In this document: positions 1 through 9,657 of the stretch, one piece after another
Numbering within the stretch: the stretch's first letter is position 1
Layout: the number at the start of each line of letters is the position of its first letter
Assembly (NCBI GenBank): GCA_964036045.1
Contig: OZ038378.1
Span: 183,670,944-183,734,943, forward strand
DNA: 64,000 bases
Direction: 5' to 3'
Source: Eutreptiella sp. 'Long Island Sound 2002'
Lineage: Eukaryota; Euglenozoa; Euglenophyceae; Eutreptiales; Eutreptiaceae
Made by a program: the position numbers and the translations under genes
Notes under the pieces: model-generated
What the model saw: only the letters and a program-made list of their open reading frames with translations
Database searches by the model: none
Told to the model about the DNA's origin: nothing

Positions 1-14
1 AGGATGAGTTCCTG

Positions 15-1358
15 ATGGTCCTGTCCGGCGAGCACGACCTGAAACCCCCGGTGATGCGCCTGCCGGTGATATACTGGTTGCTCAGCTGGGCGGCCAAGCA
101 GGCTGGGTCCGCGCTTGCGTGCCCCGACCTCCTGCCCACGGACCCTCCAACGCCCTTGCCCACCAACAGCGTCCTCACGTCCGCCCAGTGGGTCAAGGAA
201 CTGAGAGCTCATGGCCCCGATGGGGATGGCAAGCTGTGCCACCCGGGCCTCCTCATGCGGCTGTACGCCTCCAAGGAGCGCTGGCGCAAAGAAACGGCCG
301 ACGACACGTCGGATGACCCGTGGCTCCTACAACTACGGGCACTATCTTCCGCGGACTCTGCGGATTTCCTCACCCGACTGGACTCCCTCGCCTCCGTGCC
401 CGAGAACAAGGCCGAGGAGCATGCCCAGCCACTGCTGACACTAGCGCGGGCACACCAACTGGGCTCCAAGGCATACGGCAACATCAACGGGGTACGGACC
501 ACGGCGGCACTGGTGGGTGTGGCCAAGTCCCTGTGGCTGACCTGCCCCGCGTACCGCCAGCCAATGTTGCGGGCAGACCTGGCCCGCTACGTCGAGGTCG
601 TAGAAGAGCGGTACGAGAACAACAACCTGCAGGACCTCAAGACCAAATCCTTGGAGGAGATAGTCCGGCTGATCGAGCAGCCTGGCTCCCAATCCCTACC
701 GTATGGGGACGTAGCCCGCAGACTGGCTATGCACGACGCGGTATCAGACCGGGCCTCCCAGAGCCTCCTAGTGGTCTCTACGGAGGACACGTTCCGCCAG
801 GCCCTGGTACAGACGTTCAGGGGCATAGAGACCAAGGCGGGGGTGACGCAGATCACGCAGACCCTCAAGAAGGAGCTCACCAGCAGGGCCTCAGACGCGG
901 CCTTCGACTGGGTGCTTCGCCGCGGCTCCACTCCGGCCAGCCCGGGCCCCGCCTCGTCACCCCAGGCCTCCAGGATGCCCAACTTCCCGCAACCACCGCT
1001 ACCCCTGCAGACGCGTCCCGCCCCCACCCCCCCGGGCCGACGCCTCATCATGCTCCGGGACCTGGAGTCCATCAGGGACACACACCTGATGGCGGCCAGT
1101 GTGCAGCTCACCCATCTCCTCCTCACTCCCATCACCCTGACGCCCCAGATGATCCGCCGCCGTGTCGGCATCGCCACGGTGGACGAGTCCGTATGGGCCT
1201 CCCTCTTCACCTCCAGTGCGGACCGCACGTACCTAGACACCAGCACAGTGCCGCCCCAGTGGTCGGTCACCATGGCCAGCACGCGGCGTGATGGCTCCCC
1301 AATCGAGAGGTCCGGCGACGTCTGCGACGCCTCGGCGCCCGCCGTCACCCCTACCTAG
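15..1358 (+). CDS. ORF1-like protein of retrotransposon 1 (partial)
   Basis: The frame is open from the window edge to a TAG at 1356-1358. The ATG at 15 is only the first in view and need not be the true start. About 447 residues are visible, rich in Pro, Ala, Arg and Leu. A helical middle part (about residues 180-300, with alternating charged and Leu/Val residues) is followed by a Pro-rich linker (about 300-345) and a C-terminal segment. I recognise no zinc knuckle, RRM or coiled coil with certainty. Its position just upstream of the reverse transcriptase ORF on the same strand suggests the first ORF of the element, which would bind RNA or aid assembly. It could instead be unrelated to the element. 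The function is unassigned. Confidence 0.55.
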   Translation: MVLSGEHDLKPPVMRLPVIYWLLSWAAKQAGSALACPDLLPTDPPTPLPTNSVLTSAQWVKELRAHGPDGDGKLCHPGLLMRLYASKERWRKETADDTSDDPWLLQLRALSSADSADFLTRLDSLASVPENKAEEHAQPLLTLARAHQLGSKAYGNINGVRTTAALVGVAKSLWLTCPAYRQPMLRADLARYVEVVEERYENNNLQDLKTKSLEEIVRLIEQPGSQSLPYGDVARRLAMHDAVSDRASQSLLVVSTEDTFRQALVQTFRGIETKAGVTQITQTLKKELTSRASDAAFDWVLRRGSTPASPGPASSPQASRMPNFPQPPLPLQTRPAPTPPGRRLIMLRDLESIRDTHLMAASVQLTHLLLTPITLTPQMIRRRVGIATVDESVWASLFTSSADRTYLDTSTVPPQWSVTMASTRRDGSPIERSGDVCDASAPAVTPT

Positions 1359-1773
1359 ACCGCTCCCAGGGACGGGCCCAAGAAGGACGCCAAACGCCCC
1401 CGCCTAGGGGACCACCAGGGGACGCACCGGGCACGCCCCCCCCCCCGTGGGACCCCTCAAGCGCAGCGGTGGTGGTCTCGCGGCCGGGCCAATGGCAGCC
1501 TCAGCTCCCTGCCCCGTGGCCACTGCCCGCTCCCCCGCCAGCCCCAGGTGGAGCCCGCGGCGCGGACACGGCCCCCTTCGATGGCACCGTGCGCCGCTGA
1601 CTGCACCTCCCCCGTATTCTCCCGCGCAGCGCGTGTGGAGTGCAAAGAGGGCGCCGCAGGCCCAGCAAGCCACCCATAGTCCTGTCTGAGACGGGCGCTC
1701 TGTCTGTTCTAGAGGGAGGAAGGGCAGGAAAGCGTGTATCTGGCTGGAGATGTGGTCAACTGCATGACGGAGG

Positions 1774-4700
1774 GTGTGGGTCTCAGCGATGGACTGGGCC
1801 ACGCGGAGGAGAGGGGCGGAGGGGCCAACCCCCCCAATGCCCACACTGCTCCACCCGGGGTGGCCTGGCCCTCCTATGCCCCCCCCCCCCCCCCCCCCCC
1901 TTGCACCCTCCCCCGAAGCCCAGCTCCGGGTTCAGGCGCGCGCGCAACTTCCTCCTGCGGTCTGGCGGCCGCTTCTGTTATTCCCCACCTCCTTATGGCA
2001 CATGGTTGCCTCCAGCACCATCCATTGGCCGTCTGGCACACGCGAGCACATGCTCCGCCACCACGATGTTGCACTCGTGACCCCCCCTTTCTTCAACCCC
2101 CAGGGTGACATGCTATGGTTCTGGGACACGGTACGTCGGCTACCGCCGGCACCTACCGGCATTCTCTGCTACACGCGCCGGGGACATGAGTGGTTCCTGG
2201 ATTGCAACCTCCCCCCCCCTGTCGTGTTCGTCATGGCCCCCCACTGCCCCCTATGCGGGCGACCAGAGCGCCCGGCAGCAGTCGTCCATGGCCCCTCTGG
2301 CCACTCCCACTACCCTGGGTTCTTCTGCACCTCTCCCCGACCCCTCAGTGCCACCTGCCGTACGGAACTGGCGGACCGGTCCTCATCCGATGTGACCGGG
2401 ATCGTGGTCCCGAACACGATCCCGGTCTCCCTCACCACCGGTGAGCGTAGCTGCTTCTCGTCGGCAGTGGTCCCAGTTACCCCCCCTCCCCACACGGCGG
2501 TTGCACGTTGGTTCCTTGACCCGCCCACCCCACCACCTGTCCCCACCATCTTGTTTTGCAACAACCTCGGTGGTGTAGAAACCAAAACCGAGGACCTTGA
2601 GAACCACCTCCTGTCAATGGACATCGGCTACGGCCTATATCAGGAGACCTGGTCGGAACGCAGCCTACACCACAGCATCCCTAGGCGTTATGGCTATGTC
2701 ATCAGCCGCACGCAAGGGGCGGGTACAGGATTCCTGATACTTTGGGCTTGGGCTTTGGTTAAGGGACCCTCCACCCCCCACGTAGCCATGGACTGCACTG
2801 ACTGGTTTGCAGTGGTGATTGAGACCACCCGGTATGGTGCTCTCCTCCTGATCTCCATACACCTCCGGCCCCACTACAGCTTCGCTGAGAAGAAAGGCGT
2901 GCTCCAGGCGATTAAGCAGCTCATCGCCCTGTTGCGCCCCCAGGCCACCATCATGGGTGGAGATTTCAATTGTGAGGCGTTCGGAGACACCTCCCCGCTG
3001 TACTACGCGCTGCGCAGCGCGACACTTTTTCGAGATTTTCACTTGGCACACCCCCCGGGCACCTTCACCAACTGGACAGTGGTCGATGGGGTGCAACGAT
3101 GCACAGGCATTGACCACATCCTCACCTTGCCAAACGTTCCCCCCCTCCACTCCACCCTCCTCCCCTCTCACAGCACCCACATGGGCCTGGTAACCACCAT
3201 CGACACTCATGATCCAGCCGCACAACCGTTCCACTGGAAGCGCTTCAAATGGCGCTTACTAGAACCTGCCCGCGCCACACAGCTCTCGGGCCTGATAGAC
3301 GCGGTGTGGGCCTGGGTCACCCTTTACCCCGCCCCCCCGGACCGTTATGTCCGCGCTATGTGGCACTATGCGTCATCCATCGTGCCCAGACCCCCCTCGG
3401 CAGCCACAGTCATGAAACGCCTGCGCGCCCTGACCCCCCCCCTATCCCAGACTCGCCTACAGGAGCTGTCCCGAGTGCTTCGCGAAACGGTCGCGGAGCG
3501 AGGGCGCGAGCGCCTAGCGGTCACCTTAGCCAAGGTGGTCGTCACCGGCACCACCCGCAGCGCCTTGCATCTGCCTGCTCAACCCCTCAAACCCCTATCT
3601 CGCATAGCCCCCAACCCTCGCACCACCCTCTCCACCCCAGACGCCCTCAAGGCAGAGATTGACACCCAGGCTGCAATGAACGTCCAGCACCGCCATCTGG
3701 TGCTGGACGATCACTGGCTCCATGCGCACACCGACCCACAGTGTTGGGAACCGTTTTTCAACCCGGTCCTTGACCTGCCGGTACGGGTATTACTGCAGTT
3801 CCTCCGGCTGGGGCTCCGGCCTCAAGTCCCTGGGGACAGGACAGCCTACTGCAACCGTCTCTCGTCTGACCCCGTGCTTTCAGATCACCTCATGCAACCC
3901 TCCATATCCCGCCCTGGCTCCTGGGCCACGGCTGTGGACAACATCCCTCGTCGGCTCCTCCAGCCGGGGGGGTTCGGCCTCAGTGCGGGCGTACTAGCCT
4001 CGCGCAGGCAAGCCTGGCTCGGCATCCCCTCCCTCTCCACCATGCCAGTGCAGTATGGCATCTACAAGGGCAAAACCCCCAACGATAAAAAGAAACCCCC
4101 CAATCTGATGACGTCCTACCGGCCGGTAGTGGCCGAAAGCCCGGTCACAGGCGCCGAGGCGCACGCGGCCAAGTCCAAATTGGACCGCACGCTTGAAGCA
4201 TCCGCTTTGTACCCCCCCGACTATTTCGCGTACCGGGATGAACTAAGAGCGGCCGAATTAGCACTAGTCAGTCGCGCCGCCTGCACCTCCTCCTTGGAGG
4301 TGTACGAGTCCGTGGCACGCTGTGGGTGGGATGAGTCCGACGCATACCTGCGGAAGCAGCGTGACCATGTGCAGCACCTGTGCTCCAGGCTCAGCCCAGC
4401 GTGGAACTACGGGGAATGGGCAGCGGGATTCTACTCCCAGCTCTGCATCAGGGTGGTGTCGGCAGACGGCCTCACGCCGGGCTACACCCCCGAGGAGGGA
4501 TACTCCCAAGGCAACCCCTTCTCAGCCAACGGGTATCAAGGCGCGTCCGTCCTCGCCTCCTCTTCCCTCCCCTTCCCGAAGCACATACGCATCCCCCCCT
4601 GGCCATCCCCCACAGCCCTGCCTATCAATAGAGTTTGCTACAGCGATGACCGCGCCTTCTTTGAACCCACCATAGCGCGGGTATCCGTCATTGCGGGAGA

Positions 4701-5745
4701 GTGTGTACGCGCGACGCTCCACACCAACGGGGTGCCCAACATGGACAAGTTGGAGTTTAGCTACCACACACTCGATGCCGTGGGCCTCCCACAACCGGCT
4801 ATAGTGGAAGTGCCCAGTTTCAAAACACGCACCCTCCCTGCCCCACCCCTCATCGTTGGCATACCCATATTCCACACCCTCAAACCTGCGGACAAGCTCA
4901 GCGACCTGCTGCGCACGTTCCGGTCAGTGTATCACTCCACCCGTGACAAACCCATGTCCCCCCTGTTGATGGTGCGGTCCTTTGTAGCGTTTGCCCTGTC
5001 CCGCTGGGACTTTGTGTTTTCTGGCGTGCTAGCCCCTCCGGACTGGCACCATGACCTGCAGGTATACGCCCACAAGGCGTACCGGGCGGCCTTCGCCCTC
5101 CCACCGTGGACGTGCAACGCGTTCCTGCATCTCCCGCTGCACGCTGGCGGCGTCGGATGCCCCTCCCTCCCCCTACGCAACCTCAGCCTTCTGGCGATGA
5201 CCTACCTGCATGCGTCGGTCAGCCGCAACCCCCTGTCACGTGTGTCGGCGGTATACCTCCTGGACACTGTGGCCCCTTTTTCGGAGGGCATGGCCTTACG
5301 CACGGCCCTGGCCACCTTGCGCACGCGCGTCCACACCCACCCTTTCCCCCACCTACGTGACATGCACGTGCACGCGCACGTTGCCTTCGACCACCCCTTG
5401 CCTGACGTCCTGTGGGTTGTGACGGACGGTGCCCTAGCTGGGCATCGAGTTGGCGGTGGAATTGTCTTCTACAGCCCCCTGCTCGGAGTCCTCCGGTCGT
5501 ACAGTTTTGGCATATCAGTGGTCGTTGCCACGTCCGCAGATGCGGAATGGCTGGCCAAGCTGGTCGCCCGATCCCTTCTCAAGGGCTGGGACGGCCAAGC
5601 CAGCTTCCTTGCGGATGCCACCGCATCCATGCACTGCGGATACACCAAGCCCCCCCCCCCCTGCCTCCATCCTCAACCACCTCTTCAGACAGTTGGTCTC
5701 CGCCTCGGTGGGGGCCCAGGAGTTTTGGGTGCGAGCGCAACATGA
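1774..5745 (+). CDS. Retrotransposon 1 ORF2: EEP endonuclease - reverse transcriptase - RNase H
   Basis: This is a 1323-codon frame starting at a GTG; an in-frame ATG lies at 1789. The N-terminal part holds a Pro run encoded by C22 (1879-1900) and a Cys/His cluster (CPLCGRPE..., about residues 160-190). The EEP endonuclease spans about residues 260-480, with QETW, GGDFNCE (about residue 394) and TGIDHIL. The reverse transcriptase follows: SYRPV, a motif A-like WDESDAY, YSQGNPFS (the QGxPxS motif) and YSDD (residue 956, catalytic). After a thumb region, VTDGALAGHRVGGG at about residue 1216 resembles the start of RNase H. The enzyme would nick the target and reverse-transcribe the element RNA. 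At C12 (5650-5661) this frame appears to leave the true reading, so its last ~28 residues and the stop at 5743-5745 are probably artefacts. Confidence 0.85.
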   Translation: MWVSAMDWATRRRGAEGPTPPMPTLLHPGWPGPPMPPPPPPPLAPSPEAQLRVQARAQLPPAVWRPLLLFPTSLWHMVASSTIHWPSGTREHMLRHHDVALVTPPFFNPQGDMLWFWDTVRRLPPAPTGILCYTRRGHEWFLDCNLPPPVVFVMAPHCPLCGRPERPAAVVHGPSGHSHYPGFFCTSPRPLSATCRTELADRSSSDVTGIVVPNTIPVSLTTGERSCFSSAVVPVTPPPHTAVARWFLDPPTPPPVPTILFCNNLGGVETKTEDLENHLLSMDIGYGLYQETWSERSLHHSIPRRYGYVISRTQGAGTGFLILWAWALVKGPSTPHVAMDCTDWFAVVIETTRYGALLLISIHLRPHYSFAEKKGVLQAIKQLIALLRPQATIMGGDFNCEAFGDTSPLYYALRSATLFRDFHLAHPPGTFTNWTVVDGVQRCTGIDHILTLPNVPPLHSTLLPSHSTHMGLVTTIDTHDPAAQPFHWKRFKWRLLEPARATQLSGLIDAVWAWVTLYPAPPDRYVRAMWHYASSIVPRPPSAATVMKRLRALTPPLSQTRLQELSRVLRETVAERGRERLAVTLAKVVVTGTTRSALHLPAQPLKPLSRIAPNPRTTLSTPDALKAEIDTQAAMNVQHRHLVLDDHWLHAHTDPQCWEPFFNPVLDLPVRVLLQFLRLGLRPQVPGDRTAYCNRLSSDPVLSDHLMQPSISRPGSWATAVDNIPRRLLQPGGFGLSAGVLASRRQAWLGIPSLSTMPVQYGIYKGKTPNDKKKPPNLMTSYRPVVAESPVTGAEAHAAKSKLDRTLEASALYPPDYFAYRDELRAAELALVSRAACTSSLEVYESVARCGWDESDAYLRKQRDHVQHLCSRLSPAWNYGEWAAGFYSQLCIRVVSADGLTPGYTPEEGYSQGNPFSANGYQGASVLASSSLPFPKHIRIPPWPSPTALPINRVCYSDDRAFFEPTIARVSVIAGECVRATLHTNGVPNMDKLEFSYHTLDAVGLPQPAIVEVPSFKTRTLPAPPLIVGIPIFHTLKPADKLSDLLRTFRSVYHSTRDKPMSPLLMVRSFVAFALSRWDFVFSGVLAPPDWHHDLQVYAHKAYRAAFALPPWTCNAFLHLPLHAGGVGCPSLPLRNLSLLAMTYLHASVSRNPLSRVSAVYLLDTVAPFSEGMALRTALATLRTRVHTHPFPHLRDMHVHAHVAFDHPLPDVLWVVTDGALAGHRVGGGIVFYSPLLGVLRSYSFGISVVVATSADAEWLAKLVARSLLKGWDGQASFLADATASMHCGYTKPPPPCLHPQPPLQTVGLRLGGGPGVLGASAT

Positions 5746-6908
5746 CACAGGTCACACACACACACGGTGGCGATGCTCCAGCGGGAAGCTCACCTGCTGG
5801 CCGCGCATGGCGCCTCCCGAGCACTACCCTTCACTGCCCCACTCCTTCCTCTATTACGCGGGGCCGCGCTAGCCACCAGCGAAGGGCGACTCCTCCTCAA
5901 TGCTCCACACAGTGTAGCTCGCCTGCACGACCAGACCCTCATCCGAGAAGCGGCGCCCTTAGCAGTGTGGGATACTGCTGTCTGGAACGCCACAGCGTTC
6001 TCGGCCCTCCTCCTGAACTCCACCCTCCCCAGGGCACCCCTAGTGCTCGCCTTACGCTTGCGGGCGCTACTGTTTCGCCCCCCCCCCACCTCCGTGCATT
6101 ACTACACATGCGATTACTGCGACGCACACGTGGACCACCCCTGGTCCCACGTGGCCCGCTCCTGCCCAACGTTTCTCGTGCGCAGCCAGTGGGCATTTGT
6201 GCGCCTCCTCACCACAGTGCCCAAGATGGCGGGGTCATACCTGCCTGACGGCACGACCGTCGTGCAACCCGCCAGCAACACCTCCATCACGGTGGCGCTT
6301 GAAACGGACCTACACACGCCATCCCCCCTCCCACCCCACAGGTGGACCGTCTTTTCCCCCTCTGGCCTAGTCAGGTCCGCACACCCCTCCTCAGCAGCTC
6401 AGGACGGCACAAGCGACCGTGTTCGTGTAGTCCTGGAGGCGATGGCTGACGGCTCCCCCTCACTCACGGACCTACTGATGGTCCTAGATACCCTGGAGTG
6501 GCCCACTCGGCCCAACTCAACCCTCAATCCGCATGTGTCGGAGCTCCGTGCCCATGTCCTACCACTGTCGGTGGCGTTCCTCGCCCGATGGACCACGTGC
6601 CACCTACAGCACTGGCGAATGCTGGCGGGGGGTCGACTGCCCATGCGAATGCCCCCCCCCCCCCCCCCACTGCGCAGTGGGCCCCTACAGTGACATTTCT
6701 GGTCCACCCCAATCTGCAAGACCCGTCCATTGCGCACCTTGTGCAGGTTCACCCAGGGCCCCTAGTAGTCCTCACCATTGCATCCGCCTTACAACCCTTG
6801 CTCCTCATGCTACCTGCACCCATGAACACTCTGGCCATCCGGCATCACGTGCTCCTGTGGGACGCGGCTGTGGTTCACACGCTACCGACTCAAGAACGCT
6901 TCCAGTAA
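5662..6908 (+). pseudogene. Retrotransposon 1 ORF2 C-terminal part, in shifted frames
   Basis: Past C12 (5650-5661) the RNase H reading continues in frame 2, with residues such as ILNHLFRQL and FWVRAQHDTG. At the CA run (about 5751-5762) it returns to frame 1 and gives LQREAHLLAAHGA, resembling the end of an RNase H fold. It runs on through a Cys/His group with C-x2-C and H-x3-H (YYTCDYCDAHVDHPWSH, about 6100-6160). That group resembles the zinc-knuckle region that follows RT in many LINEs. At C17 (6652-6668) a third shift to frame 3 gives a plausible tail ending at TAA 6906-6908. All three breaks fall on simple repeats. This can be mutational slippage in a dead copy, or sequencing/assembly error. 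Confidence 0.6.
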
Positions 6909-9429
6909 AGAATCTCGACCCGCTTTCTGTACCTTGCATGTCCCGTGCCCCATGCCCCATGCACCTTGCCAGCACAAGCACGTCCGCACTAGGAGGTGTA
7001 TACCCCGCTCTCGCACCGCATGGTTCGAGGGTGAGTGCGGTGCGCCTGAGCCTAACTTCCCCAAAGCGAGGCACTCCGTGGGCCCCTAAGGCCCTCTTCG
7101 GATCGGGAAGACAAGCCCAAAGCCCAAAGCCCATAGAACGGCACACTTACTCAGCTTTCATGGAACCCCCACCCCCGTACAGCTGGACAGCTTTGCAGCA
7201 GGTTCCCGCTCTGACAGTGTGTTTCACCGGTGCGTTTTGCAGGCACCAAGTTGCATCGAGCTTTCTTCCGATTTTGTTATGAAATTATGTGCCTTTCAGA
7301 GGTTGCCATCCGGTAGCTCTTGGCATGTGGAAAGTCTACCAAAGGTTCCACCTACATCTTCGCTCAGCTCACCTTAGTTAGTCGCCACCCCCCCAAACCT
7401 GCGGTGTAATGCCTCGGGTTCAAACCCGCGACCTTGAGGCCTGTCGGGGAGTTTGAAGGCCGTGGCTCCCGGCGCCGCTGTATCCATTCTGCGGCGCTGT
7501 GGACGTCAGGGCATCCCGCAGGCCCGCCTTAAGGGCGGCCCTAACCGTCTCAGCCTGCGTTCTGTCGGTGGTGTGGGGCAGACGGTGCACTGGCGTCTGT
7601 CGTCAGGGAAGGACCTGAAACTGTTCCTGAACGCGCGGAAGCGGAAGAGGACGAAGGGCAGTACTGTAGAGCGGACCCACAACGAGTTCTTCGTCGGCGT
7701 CTTGACGTTTTTGCTCGGCCTTTGTTTAGGTACGGCCCGTGCCATCCGCTTTGTTCTTTGGTCACGATCTTGTCCCAACCAAGCCTTTGTTTTAGTGGCT
7801 TGGATACCCTCCCCCAGGGGGAGGGGGGGGGGTGCCTGCCTGCCTTTTTTGAAATTCTGGGTGCCCTCAGCGGAATCACCCTCCCCACCCCCCCCCCCGG
7901 GTGGGGGTAGGCCAAGAGTGGGCTGGGATTTTTTTGGGGAAAATATTTGTAACCAAAATATTCATTTCGCCCCTGAGCAGTGGGTTGCTAGATCTGGTCC
8001 GTACCCTAGCGGCACTATGTTACATCTGCAACACAGAGGTCCTGGATTCGAATCCAGGGCGCTGGGGTACATCAGGCAACAGACTCAACAGGCTGGGCGA
8101 GGCTAAGATTTTATGGGGGAAAAGTTTCAAACTGAAATATCTATTCCACCCCTAAGCCGGATGTGTTAGAGGTGGACAAGGCGGTGAGTGGGTGCCTGCC
8201 TCCTTGACTGGACCCCCCCCCCCTTGGGTAGGGGTAGGACAAAAGCAGTGCCTGCCCTGAAAAAGTGCCTGCCTCCTCCAAGATTTCTCCCCCCCCCTCC
8301 CCCCGTATCACAAAAAAGGCTTGGTCCCAACCGAAGCTCGACGCCTCGCGCCCGACGCCTTAACCGACGCTCCGCCGCGCCGGCGTTCGCACGCGGTGGC
8401 ACTCCACACCACCGACCCCTGCATTGTTCTGCGGAACGGACTCTGCAGGGACTTTCCGCGGAACGAACGGATGCGGTCCCCGGCTGCGGAACTCCTGGTT
8501 GACTGGCGGAGGCCCTTGGGGAGGCTCCTTCAGGCCCCCGTCGTCCTCACACCCTGTGAACCGTCGGGTCAGCCACCCACGGGGGGCGCCCAGGCTCAGA
8601 CCCCAACACCAACCCCCCCCCACCCCCCACCCCCGGGGGGTCCAAAACGTTGCGGAGGTCCGGAGCAGATTTGGCCCAAACTTGGCGCCAAAGGCGCCGG
8701 AAAATTTTTGTGTGCAGGCGGTGGGGGGTAAATTTTCGTTTTTACGCCATTTCTGTGGACTCAAAATGCTCTGAATTTTACGGGGAATCCAAATTCGTAT
8801 GCAAAGCATGAAATTCTTTCAGACCCCTGCCCTCCCCCATGCAGCCCCCCAAACCTGCTGCTGGGACCGGACCCCCCCCAGAGGGTAATTTTGTTTTTCA
8901 AGAGCCCCACAGATGTGTGTGTTCAAGATGACCAGTGCGACGCCGGGATCATTTTGAGGTATGGATGTCGGGGTACCCGGGACCCCAGCCTGGCGACCCC
9001 CCGGACCCCCCAAGGACCCCTCCAACCCCAGGGCCCAGAAGGTTAGAGGGGGTTGTTGGTGTCAGGTCTGAGCCGGAGTGCCCCCCATGCAACCACCACC
9101 TGCCGTCGATGGGCAGCCAGTCTCTTCAGGACCCCCCCCCCCCTCTGTTGTTGATCCCTCCCAACCCGGTCTCCAGTCCCATGCACACGGGGAGTCTGCG
9201 TCCCCTCGTTGTGCTGGTGCCACGAATCCCGTTTGCGCTTGGGCTGTGGTTGGTCTTTGGTCGTCTCGCTCACTCGCGCAAGGGGGTCCCAGTCCATGAG
9301 GCCCTTCTGAAGGCCTTCGGATGGTCCGCCTGTGCCATGGATCACATGGATCGCATCGCTGCGCCTGCAGCTGGTGCTGACAGTCTGATCACCGCAGTGT
9401 TGCATCGCCCCTCCCTTGTCGCACCGCAG
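6909..9429. other. Gene-free spacer between retrotransposon 1 and the first visible flippase exon
   Basis: No ORF here shows recognisable similarity or codon-like character. The sequence has many C and G runs, a tRNA T-arm-like hairpin near 7410-7438, a tRNA-like fold at 8001-8070 and a tract ending in a good 3' splice site (CAG at 9427-9429). I searched it for P4-ATPase actuator-domain motifs (DGET, GDIV) and saw none. It is best read as intron sequence of the flippase gene plus the 3' flank of retrotransposon 1. Confidence 0.5.
8001..8070 (+). other. tRNA-like three-way fold with 18-bp palindrome (not a credible tRNA gene)
   Basis: The outer arms (8001-8011 and 8060-8070) pair over about 11 bp. 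Inside is CCTGGATTCGAATCCAGG (8041-8058), a perfect 18-base palindrome that also matches a pol III B box (GGATTCGAATCC). A weak TGTT/AACA hairpin sits between. No D-arm or normal anticodon stem can be drawn. This may be a tRNA-derived relic or a protein-binding palindrome. Confidence 0.3.
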
Positions 9430-9657
9430 TGGCCGGGACTTGCGCTACCATATGGCACCACACCCACAAAGAGGGGCAGTGGGCCCTGCACCTCACCGAA
9501 CACTCGGACCTGTACATCTTCTTCTGGAGCTTCACGGAGTACCTTGTGGAGCTCAGTGCACTGGTGCCGATCTCACTGGCGGTGTGCCTGGAGCTGGTCA
9601 AGTTTGGGCATGCCTACTTCATCCATAACGATCTTAAGATGTGCTCCATAGAACACG
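9430..9657 (+). CDS. Flippase exon (TM3-TM4, PISL)
   Basis: The exon is preceded by CAG (9427-9429) and followed by GTGCAG. It encodes the lumenal loop ([11 protein letters not shown]) and TM3/TM4 with [21 protein letters not shown], then [13 protein letters not shown] is the P4 counterpart of PEGL in other P-type ATPases and lies in the lipid path. The exon starts with 2 nt completing a codon and ends 1 nt into a Gly codon finished by the exon at 19905, which gives a smooth alignment to the family (…[11 protein letters not shown]). Confidence 0.85.

Larger units (their letters stand above)
1..7100 (+). mobile_element. Non-LTR retrotransposon 1 (APE-RT-RNase H type), 5' end outside window
   Basis: Two consecutive + strand ORFs make up the element: a 5' ORF (to 1358) and a long ORF2 (1774 to about 6908). 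ORF2 has EEP endonuclease motifs, then reverse transcriptase, then an RNase H-like domain, which is the order of APE-type LINEs with RNase H. The 415-base gap between the ORFs is C/G rich and holds nothing else I recognise. No poly(A) tail or target-site duplication is evident, so the 3' limit (about 7.1 kb) is a guess. ORF2 is broken only at simple repeats (C12, CA run, C17). The element probably lies in an upstream intron of the P4-ATPase gene, because the flippase exons at 9430 onward lack their N-terminal part; that placement is inference. Confidence 0.8.

Noticed and set aside
587-1348. 253-codon minus-strand ORF opposite retrotransposon 1 ORF1
   Set aside because: Arg/Ser-rich shadow of the C-rich + strand; no domain.
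4260-4340. Apparent loss of RT motif A in retrotransposon 1 (TSSLEVYESV lacks Asp)
   Set aside because: A better alignment puts motif A at WDESDAYLRKQRD, about 60 residues before YSQGNPFS, which supplies the Asp. The RT core then looks intact.
7405-7440. tRNA gene suggested by GGGTTCAAACCC
   Set aside because: Only a T-arm-like hairpin is present. No acceptor, D or anticodon arms can be drawn around it.
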